A stretch of 62,956 nucleotides of DNA from an uncultured Bacteroides sp. (GTDB taxonomy: Bacteria > Bacteroidota > Bacteroidia > Cytophagales > Cyclobacteriaceae), in assembly GCA_902168185.1 (NCBI GenBank), contig CABHOV010000033.1, positions 1 to 62,956 on the forward strand, written 5' to 3'. The notes under the pieces are model-generated. The model saw only the letters and a program-made list of their open reading frames with translations. It was not told the DNA's origin and did no database searches. Every line of letters begins with the position of its first letter. Position 1 is the first letter of the stretch. Both the position numbers and the translations under genes were made by a program. Below are positions 45,718 through 53,609 of the stretch, one piece after another.

Positions 45718-46947
45718 TCACTTCTGAGTTTCGTGCCCTGAATGTCCCGCCATAGGATCTGTTCCATTCTTCAAGATCATCTCTGAGTATAGCAAGTATG
45801 CTCCGGAGACGGCTACCGTATCGCCCTCATGCAATCCTTCTGTAATCTCTACCTGGTCAAAATCTTCGAGTCCGGTTTTAACCATCTGTGGCTTGAAAGT
45901 ATTATTACCATGTTGTACATATACATGCGCTCCTTTCCCTGTTCGAATCACGGCATCTACAGGTATAGCAAGTGATTGTCGCGAAGAGTGACTCAGCATT
46001 ACTTGTGCTTGCATACCCGGAGTATATTTATGGTCTGCATTTTTTAATGCAGCACGTACAACCGTTACTTGCGTATTTCCCTTGTATTCCGGACTTAGAA
46101 ATGTTACGGTGGCTTCCACAGGCTCTGCTTCAAAACCGCTTATGCGAAGACGGATCTTGTCGCCTGTTTTTACAAGTACTGTTTCATGCGGATATAGATC
46201 TGCTTCTACCCAAAGGTTATCGATATTTTCAATACGGTAAAGTATAGATCCTTCCGCTATATACTGGCCTTCTGAAACGTTGATCTCTGTAACAATACCG
46301 GAAGCAGGTGCAAGAAACGTAATGCGCGGTTGCAATGATTTCACATTCGTTAACCTTGCGATTTGTTCCAGAGTTAGTCCATAGAGCAATAATTTTCGTT
46401 CTGCTGCCTTGAGAAATGTTCCGTAACGTGTTTCCTGTTTGCCCAAGGCTTCGAATTGTTCTTTCGCCAACAAATATTCACGTTGTAGTGTGAGCAGATT
46501 TTCACTATATATTTCATAGAGTGGCTCGCCCTTCTTTACACTTCGTCCGGTTTCTTTCACAAACAATTTTTCAATTCTTCCGGCAGCGCGACTGCTGATA
46601 ACGTTCGTGCGTTCTTCGTCCAGTGATAATCTTGCGTTTATGACTGCAGTCTCGCCAACAGCACGCATGGATACTTTTTGAGTTGTAATGTTAGCAAGCT
46701 TAAGCTGACTGTTGCTTAACATGATATGACTTTCCGTAGCGTTTGAATGAGTTACAGGCACAAGCTCCATACCGCATACAGGACACGTGCCCGGGGCATC
46801 TTTAATTACCTGCGGGTGCATAGGACAGGTATATTTCGCAGCCACAGTATCTTTTTGTACAGGATCATGTTCTGCATGTTCATTTCCGGTTTGTTCCTGC
46901 TTGCAGGCAAACAAAAGAAAGATGTATATATAGAATAAAACTCTCAT
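45718..46947 (-). CDS. CusB-like RND adaptor lipoprotein (second copy) with heavy-metal-binding domain
   Basis: 409 residues from ATG 46947, 1 bp after the upstream stop. Lipobox LLFACKQE; a heavy-metal-binding domain YTCPMHPQVIKDAPGTCPVCGMELVP follows at residues ~40-65 (quoted as TCPMHP and CPVCGMEL). Then come the membrane-fusion-protein barrel, hairpin and lipoyl parts (LFVKETGRSVKKGEPLYEIYS, EINVSEGQYIAEGSILYRI). It should bridge the CusA pump and TolC channel in the periplasm. Two adaptors in tandem may form a mixed ring or serve different states. Confidence 0.92.
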   Translation of the reverse strand: MRVLFYIYIFLLFACKQEQTGNEHAEHDPVQKDTVAAKYTCPMHPQVIKDAPGTCPVCGMELVPVTHSNATESHIMLSNSQLKLANITTQKVSMRAVGETAVINARLSLDEERTNVISSRAAGRIEKLFVKETGRSVKKGEPLYEIYSENLLTLQREYLLAKEQFEALGKQETRYGTFLKAAERKLLLYGLTLEQIARLTNVKSLQPRITFLAPASGIVTEINVSEGQYIAEGSILYRIENIDNLWVEADLYPHETVLVKTGDKIRLRISGFEAEPVEATVTFLSPEYKGNTQVTVVRAALKNADHKYTPGMQAQVMLSHSSRQSLAIPVDAVIRTGKGAHVYVQHGNNTFKPQMVKTGLEDFDQVEITEGLHEGDTVAVSGAYLLYSEMILKNGTDPMAGHSGHETQK

Positions 46948-46948
46948 G

Positions 46949-48241
46949 TCAGTTCTTAGGTTTAATGAAACTTTCACTGTCTACCAGGTATTGCGCATTG
47001 CTGGCGATCTCGTCAGAAGAAGCAATCCCCTGTACAGCAACAAGGTCTCCGCTATATATACCAGTTCTGATCTTTTTTGGTTTAAACGCTCCACGCTCTT
47101 TAATGAAAACAATCTTTTCAAGTCCAAGGTCGAGTACGGCTTGCTTTGGTAGCCAGAACGCTTCGACTTCCGGGATTAGAATTGTAGCGTTTATCAATTG
47201 ACCGATTTGAAATTCCTTCGCGTTCTTCATGTATACTCTTACTTTGACGAAGGCTTCTTCCTGGTTAAAAAATGGCTGGACAAAATCGATCGTTGCTTTT
47301 TGTTTATTGCCATTACCAAGGTCTAGTTCGAGTGCATCTCCGGCTTTCACTATACCTGCATCCAGAAGAGAAAGATTTAGTTCAATGCGAAATGCAGAAG
47401 GATTTATTACTTTGAATAAAGTCTGGCCCGTGGCAACGTAACTTCCTTCCCGTATCAATGAAGATGATGTTGCATTGGTGGAAGATGTAGTATTGCCGGC
47501 AGAAGCACTTGTACTTTCCATACCACCGCTCATACCAGCGTCTGCTGATGTACTTGCAGATGATGAAACGTTCGATAATGTAGGAGCACCATTAGCTTCG
47601 TTTACAATATAGCCATCGTGAGCACTAAAAACAGTAAAGGTTTGCAGCGGCTCTTTGCGCTTGATAAGTTGATCTACTTGTTTGGCGGAGGCACCGAGTA
47701 AATATAGCTTACGTTCCGCGGACTCAATCAGCGCGGTATCGCGCTCTTGCTGGAGTATATACAGAAATTCGCGTTGCGCCATAAGCATATCCGGACTGTA
47801 TATCTCTGCTATTTTCTGTCCTTTGTGTACGGGTTGATAAGCATATTTAATATATACCTTTTCAAGACGGCCGCTGATGCGAACGGGTATGCTATACGTG
47901 TAGCGCGTGTCGTAGGTAACAACGCCTTGTACCGGTAATGATACCGATACTTTTTTGTGTTCGCCTTTTATGGTCTTTACGGAAGCGAGTACAGATTCGT
48001 TAGGGGATTTTATTCCCTTTGCCAGATCTTCGGTCATCTTTACTTCTTCGCCTTTGCGCGCTTTGCGCACGAGGTCCATTCCGCATACGGGACATGTCCC
48101 AGGTTTATCCGATACCACCGTAGGGTGCATCGGGCAAGTATAGGTATCATGATGTGCTGCTTCTTTTGTAGAGCACGCAGATACAGCCAGCAGTAGAATG
48201 CTGAAGAGCAACCATGCTATAGTTGAAGTATAGGGTCTCAT
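46949..48241 (-). CDS. CusB-like RND adaptor lipoprotein (first copy) with Ser/Gly-rich insertion
   Basis: 430 residues from ATG 48241, one base after the tolC stop; an earlier ATG at 48265 would overlap tolC. Lipobox LLAVSACSTK and heavy-metal-binding domain TCPMHPTVV ... GTCPVCGMDLV at residues ~34-58. The adaptor core has VYIKYAYQPVHKGQKIAEIYSP and REGSYVATGQTLFKV. Between them (residues ~218-262, bases ~47455-47590) lies a low-complexity Ser/Thr/Ala/Gly stretch with several Met, which the second adaptor lacks. That loop sits inside the lipoyl/barrel transition. Confidence 0.92.
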   Translation of the reverse strand: MRPYTSTIAWLLFSILLLAVSACSTKEAAHHDTYTCPMHPTVVSDKPGTCPVCGMDLVRKARKGEEVKMTEDLAKGIKSPNESVLASVKTIKGEHKKVSVSLPVQGVVTYDTRYTYSIPVRISGRLEKVYIKYAYQPVHKGQKIAEIYSPDMLMAQREFLYILQQERDTALIESAERKLYLLGASAKQVDQLIKRKEPLQTFTVFSAHDGYIVNEANGAPTLSNVSSSASTSADAGMSGGMESTSASAGNTTSSTNATSSSLIREGSYVATGQTLFKVINPSAFRIELNLSLLDAGIVKAGDALELDLGNGNKQKATIDFVQPFFNQEEAFVKVRVYMKNAKEFQIGQLINATILIPEVEAFWLPKQAVLDLGLEKIVFIKERGAFKPKKIRTGIYSGDLVAVQGIASSDEIASNAQYLVDSESFIKPKN

Positions 48242-48242
48242 T

Positions 48243-49634
48243 TTATTTTTCAAGCTCTTTTTCATAGCGAACGATCATCGTATAATATTCTTCAACCTTT
48301 TCCAGGTATTCCATTTGAGCCATGTTCATAGCTTCCCATCCATCGATTACATTGGGAAGCTGCTCACGGTTCTCTTCGTATGCGAGCATGGTGGTTTCGT
48401 AATTTTTACGAAGCGCTGGTATAATTCTCTGCTCGTAATTACTCAACTGCTGTTTCATCCGGAGGAGTTGCTTCGTCATGCCGGCCAGCATGCCGCGCGC
48501 TTCCAGTAATATAGCCTGACGATTTTTTTGCATCGCTGCTATATCATACTGCATGCCCTTTACTTCGGCTTTATACATTTTAGACGACCACGGTGCAATG
48601 GGAATGGATACCATGGCCATGGCTGTAAACTGCGAAGGCATATCTCCGATGGGCTGCATGTGATCAAACCGGATCTTGAAATCAGGACGCGATTGATATT
48701 GCTGCATTTGTTGATTGAGACGCATGACTTCTATGGTCTGGTTGATCTGTTTTATATCACTGCGATTAGCGCTCAGTGCTGTTGTGTCGTACACTATATT
48801 TTCGGGTGTGAAGTTTACAACCGTTGCCGTATCTATAGCGATAGAATCCATAGCAGGCATGTTCATCAAAGTTTTTAGGAGGTAGCTTTTTTCCTCGATG
48901 GAAGCCTGCGTCATCAGTAACATATTTTGCACTTCACTGAGGCGCCCTTCCACCTTGTATATATTTCCGAGACTTCCCTGGTTATAGGGATATCTGATTT
49001 TGGCAAGCTTGAGCATCAAGGTGGTGATGCGCTCATTTTCATGGAGGATCTTTACTTTCTTCTCCTCTACAAGCCATTGATAGTATAGCGTTTTTGCTTC
49101 TGCGCGCAAGGCGTTGTATTGGTAAGCACGGGCTTGTTGCTCTACACTCGCTTTAGATTGCAGATAGTTTTTGTTGGCGTTAAGCTTGGATGGATTTGGA
49201 ATTTCCTGTTCAATGGAAAACATAATAGACCCTTTATCACGTTCGTCCATAAGCGTTTGTCCGGGATAGGGAGTCATAAACGTTCCGGCACCGACCATGG
49301 GAGCCATCCAGCTTTTGGCGCCAGCGGTATAGGCGTTGAGTGCTTTCACTTTTTGATCGTACTCCTGCAGCATCGGGTTCTGCTTATCGATGCGGTATAG
49401 CACGGTATCCAGGCTGACAATCTGCGCGTGTGCCGGTATTGCTATAAATATACACAACACGAAAATGAACGCGACACTGCAGCAGGGATAGCAGCGGAAA
49501 GCCCGGAGCCCTGCTGCTAAACGTTGTAAAAAATTTACACGCCATGGGCGAGGACTTGCAGCGAATAGCCCGGCCCGAGGCACGAGGAAGCTGCCATTAT
49601 CTATAGCTTCGGGCTTTATACTTTCACCCTGCAT
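48243..49634 (-). CDS. TolC/CusC-family outer membrane efflux protein, start uncertain
   Basis: 463 residues if ATG 49634 is used, 14 bp after the cusA stop. The mature part, after FVLCIFIAIPAHAQ, is a normal TolC-family protein: LYRIDKQNPMLQEYDQKV, ARAYQYNALRAEAKTLYYQWLV, and C-terminal EYLEKVEEYYTMIVRYEKEL. The first ~45 residues, however, are encoded by a repeat-like GC-rich segment (49480-49582) and are Pro/Arg-rich, unlike any signal peptide n-region. The true start may be a GTG or other codon nearer the hydrophobic stretch, or the repeat inserted in frame. It forms the outer membrane channel of the efflux complex. Confidence 0.85.
   Translation of the reverse strand: MQGESIKPEAIDNGSFLVPRAGLFAASPRPWRVNFLQRLAAGLRAFRCYPCCSVAFIFVLCIFIAIPAHAQIVSLDTVLYRIDKQNPMLQEYDQKVKALNAYTAGAKSWMAPMVGAGTFMTPYPGQTLMDERDKGSIMFSIEQEIPNPSKLNANKNYLQSKASVEQQARAYQYNALRAEAKTLYYQWLVEEKKVKILHENERITTLMLKLAKIRYPYNQGSLGNIYKVEGRLSEVQNMLLMTQASIEEKSYLLKTLMNMPAMDSIAIDTATVVNFTPENIVYDTTALSANRSDIKQINQTIEVMRLNQQMQQYQSRPDFKIRFDHMQPIGDMPSQFTAMAMVSIPIAPWSSKMYKAEVKGMQYDIAAMQKNRQAILLEARGMLAGMTKQLLRMKQQLSNYEQRIIPALRKNYETTMLAYEENREQLPNVIDGWEAMNMAQMEYLEKVEEYYTMIVRYEKELEK
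49480..49582. repeat. Two REP-like elements inside the 5' end of the tolC-like gene
   Basis: Copy 1 (49483-49516) contains GGGATAGCAGCGGAAAGCCCGG with inverted ends GCAGCAGGG/CCCTGCTGC (quoted in parts). Copy 2 (49550-49582) contains GGACTTGCAGCGAATAGCCC followed by GGCCCGAGG. Both share GCAGCG-AA-AGCCCGG in the same orientation, about 70 bp apart, and copy 1 can form a hairpin. Confidence 0.6.
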
Positions 49635-49647
49635 GTATATATTAAAA

Positions 49648-51579
49648 TCAATGCTTGCCTTCATATACTTCAAGTTTTCCAAACTTTCGTAATTCATATT
49701 CTTTTGTCATCAGGAAGATGAGCGGTGTTACCAGTAGAATGTGTGTTGATGATGTGAGTACGCCTCCGATCATGGGGAGTACGATCGGTTGCATGACGTC
49801 ACTGCCGACACCGGTAGACCAGAGTACGGGGATGAGGCCGAACAATGCTACGGATACCGTCATAATTTTTGGACGAAGCCGCTTGGCTGCGCCTGCTATA
49901 ACAAATTCTTTTAACTCTTCGAAGGTGATCGTGTCGCGTGAGTTACCACGAAGTTTGATCAACTGTTGCATGGCATCGTTGAGGTATATAACCATGACCA
50001 CCCCGGTTTCTACCGCTATACCAAACAACGCGATAAAACCAACCGCTACCGCCACCGATAGATTTACACCATAGAAGTATACCATATAGGCGCCTCCGAT
50101 GAGTGCAAAGGGAATGGTGATCAAACTCAGAAAGGCTTCACGAATGGATTTAAACGCGAGATATAGGGATATAAAAATGATGAGGAATACTACCGGCAGA
50201 ATTACAGTTAATGTTTGCTTGCTGCGAATGAGGTTTTCATATTGCCCGCTCCATTCGAAGTAGTAACCGTTGGGTAGTGTACCCATGCCGTTGTTCAGGG
50301 TTTTCATGGCTTCCTCAACAGTACTGCCCAGGTCGCGATCGCGTACGTTGAACAGTACAGCACCGCGGAGTAATGCATTTTCGGAGACGATCATGGGTGG
50401 TCCGTCTTCAAAGCGGATGTCGGCTATAGAGGACAGCGGCACGGTTCCGAGTGCTGGTGTTTTGACCGGGATGCGTTTTAGTTGTGAAAGGCTGTTGCGA
50501 TAATCTTGCGCGAGTCTCACGCTGATGGTAAAACGTTGACGTCCTTCAATGGTTTGTCCGATGGGGGTTCCGCCAATGGCAGACTCAACAATCATATTTA
50601 CATCATTTATACTCAGGCCATAGCGACCTATTGCTTCACGGTTAATGTTGATCGTTAAATATTTTCCTCCGGTGATCGGGTCAACATATAGATCCTTTAC
50701 TCCGGGTACAGCCGCGAGTGTATTCTTTACCCGCTCAGATATTGCCTGTATGCTGTCCAGATTTTGTCCATATACTTTAACACCTACATCGGTACGTATA
50801 CCGGTTGCCAGCATGTTGATGCGGTTGATGATGGGTTGTGTCCAGCCGTTGACTACACCGGGGATTTGCATTTTTGCATCCAGTTCGTTGATGATATCTT
50901 TTTTCGTGATGCCTGCGCGCCACGTTGATTTTGGTTTGAGCATGATGATGGTCTCGATCATGCTGATCGGTGAATTATCCGTGGCCGTACTTGCGCGCCC
51001 TGCTTTGCCCAGTACTTTGTCTACTTCGGGTACAGATCGGATGATCTTGTCTTGTACTTGCAAAATGCGCTTCGCTTCTTCATTGGAGACATCTGGAAGT
51101 GTTACGGGCATGAAGAGTATAGATTGTTCATCTAACGGAGGCATGAACTCGCTGCCCAGGCTGAACAGCAATGGTATACTGATGGCTAGTGCCAGTATAT
51201 TTATACCGATGGTTGTTTTACGCCACCGGAGACAGGCACGAATAACAGGTGTATAGATTCGTTCGAGAAAATGATTGATGGGGTTATGCTTTTCATCTCT
51301 GAATTTTCCTTTCATGAAGAAAGAAATAATAACAGGAGCAAGCGTTACCACCAGTATAGCATCTACCAGTAAAATAAAGGTTTTGGTATAGGCCAGTGGA
51401 TGAAACAATTTACCCTCCTGACCGGTGAGCATGAACACGGGCAGAAAGGATGTGATGATGATAATGGTAGAATAGAACACACCGCGCGAAACTTGTTTCG
51501 ATGATCGCTCGATGATGGCAAGCCGTTCAGCTTCCTCAATTTTTATATAGGGCTTTCGCGAAAATAGCTTTTTGATCAT
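49648..51579 (-). CDS. CusA-type RND heavy-metal efflux pump, C-terminal part
   Basis: 643 residues from ATG 51579. It begins in the cytoplasmic loop after TM4 and carries TM5 (GVFYSTIIIITSFLPVFML), TM6, TM7, the second periplasmic porter domain (GSEFMPPLDEQSILFMPVTLP, METGIRTDV-like here ATGIRTDVGVKVYG, VKDLYVDPITGGKYL) and TM8-12 (FIALFGIAVETGVVMVIYL; RLRPKIMTVSVALFGLIPVLWSTG). It completes the N-terminal fragment upstream. The frame is the same as that fragment, separated only by TAA and two codons (AAG ACC). Sum with the N part is about 1074 residues, the size of CusA. Confidence 0.95.
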   Translation of the reverse strand: MIKKLFSRKPYIKIEEAERLAIIERSSKQVSRGVFYSTIIIITSFLPVFMLTGQEGKLFHPLAYTKTFILLVDAILVVTLAPVIISFFMKGKFRDEKHNPINHFLERIYTPVIRACLRWRKTTIGINILALAISIPLLFSLGSEFMPPLDEQSILFMPVTLPDVSNEEAKRILQVQDKIIRSVPEVDKVLGKAGRASTATDNSPISMIETIIMLKPKSTWRAGITKKDIINELDAKMQIPGVVNGWTQPIINRINMLATGIRTDVGVKVYGQNLDSIQAISERVKNTLAAVPGVKDLYVDPITGGKYLTININREAIGRYGLSINDVNMIVESAIGGTPIGQTIEGRQRFTISVRLAQDYRNSLSQLKRIPVKTPALGTVPLSSIADIRFEDGPPMIVSENALLRGAVLFNVRDRDLGSTVEEAMKTLNNGMGTLPNGYYFEWSGQYENLIRSKQTLTVILPVVFLIIFISLYLAFKSIREAFLSLITIPFALIGGAYMVYFYGVNLSVAVAVGFIALFGIAVETGVVMVIYLNDAMQQLIKLRGNSRDTITFEELKEFVIAGAAKRLRPKIMTVSVALFGLIPVLWSTGVGSDVMQPIVLPMIGGVLTSSTHILLVTPLIFLMTKEYELRKFGKLEVYEGKH

Positions 51580-51585
51580 GGTCTT

Positions 51586-52872
51586 TTACTTTTCAGTTTC
51601 CGGGTTGAGCTCGCTATAGCGGTGCGATAAATTTTTATAAGCATTCTCCGACATAATGATTCCATTGTCTACAATAACACCGATGGCCAATGCTATGCCG
51701 GTAAGCGACATGATGTTGGATGATATTCCGAATGCATTTAGTAAAATGAAGCTTGTTGCCAGTGTTATGGGAATCTGTATAATGATGCTGATGGCGCTTC
51801 GCCAGTGAAGAAGGAAAATAATAACGACCAGCGACACCACGATCATTTCTTCGATGAGTGTTGTTTTGATAGAAGATATAGATTCTTCAATGAGCGCGCT
51901 CCGGTCGTATACTATATTGAATTTCATTCCTTGCGGAAATCCCTTCGCTACTTCTTCCATTTTCTTTTTAACGTTACGGATAACTTCATCTGCATTTTCG
52001 CCATAGCGCATTACTACAATTCCCCCTGCTACTTCACCTTCTCCATTCAAATCAAAAATACCAAGGCGTGTTTCACCTGTCATTTGTACAGTGGCTATAT
52101 CCCGGATTTTTACCGGTATAGTATTGATTGTTTTTACCGGTATATTTTCGATCTCTTCAATGGATTTGAGATAGCCGTTGGTTTTGATGATATACCCGAT
52201 ATCGCTTATCTCGAACTTGCGTCCACCGGCCTCGTTGTTGTTGGCGCGTATAGATTGAATTACTTCTTGTGTAGAGAGTCCGTAATACGTAAGGCGATTC
52301 GGATTGACAGTTACCTGGTATTGTTTCTGAAAGCCTCCGAAGGATGCGATCTCACTTACGCCTTGTACATTCTGCAAAGCAAATTTTACATACCAGTCTT
52401 GTATAGCCCGTTGTTCACCCAGATCCATACCGGGTGCATCCAGCGTATACCAGAGTATATGGCCGACACCGGTGCCGTCTGGACCAAGCGTTGGTGCTAC
52501 ACCTTCAGGAAGCAGGCGGGAAGCATAATTGAGTCGTTCGAGTACACGTTCGCGGGCCCAATATATATCTGTCGCATCCTGAAAGATGACGTACACGAAG
52601 CTCATGCCGAACATGGAAGTGCCGCGTACATATTTTACCTGTGGCAACCCCTGCAGGTTGGTAACAAGCGGATAGGTAACCTGGTCTTCAATGATCTGTG
52701 GGCTGCGTCCCATCCATTCGGTGAACACGATCACCTGGTTTTCAGAAAGATCAGGTATAGCATCGATCTTGTTTATGCGTACAGAGTAAATGCCCCACGC
52801 AAATAATCCTGCGGCTACCAGCAACACCAGGAACCTGTTCCGTAACGACAGGGAAATTATATTTTCAATCAT
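51586..52872 (-). CDS. CusA-type RND heavy-metal efflux pump, N-terminal part
   Basis: 428 residues. TM1 (FLVLLVAAGLFAWGIYSV), the first porter domain (IPDLSENQVIVFTEWMGRSPQ, QGLPQVKYVRGTSMFGMSFVYV, SEIASFGGFQKQYQV) and TM2-4 ending in IALAIGVIVDNGIIMSENAY. The Asp in TM4 fits the proton-relay site. It stops at TAA (51588-51586) in the TM4-TM5 loop after ELNPETEK. Family members are one chain, so this is either a nonsense-interrupted gene, a readthrough product or a natural split pump translated by re-initiation at the ATG six bases later. It is the first pump gene of the operon. Confidence 0.95.
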   Translation of the reverse strand: MIENIISLSLRNRFLVLLVAAGLFAWGIYSVRINKIDAIPDLSENQVIVFTEWMGRSPQIIEDQVTYPLVTNLQGLPQVKYVRGTSMFGMSFVYVIFQDATDIYWARERVLERLNYASRLLPEGVAPTLGPDGTGVGHILWYTLDAPGMDLGEQRAIQDWYVKFALQNVQGVSEIASFGGFQKQYQVTVNPNRLTYYGLSTQEVIQSIRANNNEAGGRKFEISDIGYIIKTNGYLKSIEEIENIPVKTINTIPVKIRDIATVQMTGETRLGIFDLNGEGEVAGGIVVMRYGENADEVIRNVKKKMEEVAKGFPQGMKFNIVYDRSALIEESISSIKTTLIEEMIVVSLVVIIFLLHWRSAISIIIQIPITLATSFILLNAFGISSNIMSLTGIALAIGVIVDNGIIMSENAYKNLSHRYSELNPETEK

Positions 52873-52975
52873 GGCAATAAACCGTGAAGAATAAAATGAA
52901 TGATTATAGAGAAGCTCGCCTATAGATATAGGGCGATTGCACGAGCCAGCGAATTGGCTCCTGGAGGAAATAAAA

Positions 52976-53377
52976 TCAGATCAGGAAAATACGATGAGAG
53001 ACAATGCGATCTTCGGATCGTAATGGTGGATCGTAATTATAGTATTTGGTTTGTGATAGTATAGAGGTTGGTATAATCTCGGAAATCAATACCTGTGGAA
53101 ACTCTATATCTATAGCTTGTGCTGGCGCGATGGTGATATCAGATGCAGGTGCTTTAAATCCCTGGCCTTCGTGTACGATGGTTTCATCTTCACAGCAAGG
53201 TTTTGCTTTGTGACACGGAGGCATTTTCATTTCGCGTGCACAGCTCTTTGCTTTTGTAAAAAAAGCATAGTTCTGAACTTTGCCCTGGCATAAATGAATG
53301 CCTATAGTAAAGCTGCTCGCTGAAAATAAGGTCAGCAAGGCGAGCGTAATGGATACTATGGGCCTGAATGTCTTCAT
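52976..53377 (-). CDS. HYC_CC_PP family secreted protein
   Basis: 133 residues. After a signal peptide (ITLALLTLFSASSFTIG) come IHLCQGKVQNYAFF (the HYC motif with Leu for Tyr), CAREMKMPPCHKAKPCCEDE (CC motif) and a C-terminal YNYDPPLRSED (PP motif). This is the Bacteroidota HYC_CC_PP family, often near metal genes. The Cys and Met clusters suggest soft-metal binding in the periplasm. It lies 103 bp upstream of cusA on the same strand and probably heads the operon. Confidence 0.8.
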   Translation of the reverse strand: MKTFRPIVSITLALLTLFSASSFTIGIHLCQGKVQNYAFFTKAKSCAREMKMPPCHKAKPCCEDETIVHEGQGFKAPASDITIAPAQAIDIEFPQVLISEIIPTSILSQTKYYNYDPPLRSEDRIVSHRIFLI

Positions 53378-53387
53378 CTATACACTT

Positions 53388-53395
53388 CAAATGTA
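53388..53395 (-). promoter_or_regulatory. -7 box for the metal-efflux operon
   Basis: On the minus strand TACATTTG matches TAnnTTTG and ends 10 bp before the start codon of the HYC_CC_PP gene. No clear -33 TTG. A leader of only a few bases is predicted. Confidence 0.45.
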
Positions 53396-53532
53396 CGGAT
53401 TTTGACGAGATAAGGGTTTACATTTTAAGAAGATTGATTTGTATAATTTCTTTAAATCGGCCAAAATCATGGAATTTGAGCGTTTATAGCCCAATTTCTG
53501 AATCAAATTTGGTGCAGGAGACAAACTGTTTT

Positions 53533-53556
53533 GGCTTTCAGGATTTCCTGAAAGCC
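53533..53556. repeat. Inverted repeat between HYC_CC_PP gene and otsAB
   Basis: GGCTTTCAG and CTGAAAGCC form a perfect 9-bp stem with a 6-nt loop. Neither side has a T-run, so it is not a standard terminator although it lies 54 bp past the otsAB stop codon. Confidence 0.6.
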
Positions 53557-53609
53557 ATGTATACTATAGAGACGGTATATGCAAAAGTACTGGTGTAAGG
53601 CCCGCAAGC

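Noticed and set aside
53533-53556. Hairpin as terminator of otsAB
   Set aside because: Stem is perfect but no T-run follows on the minus strand, so it is listed as an inverted repeat only.
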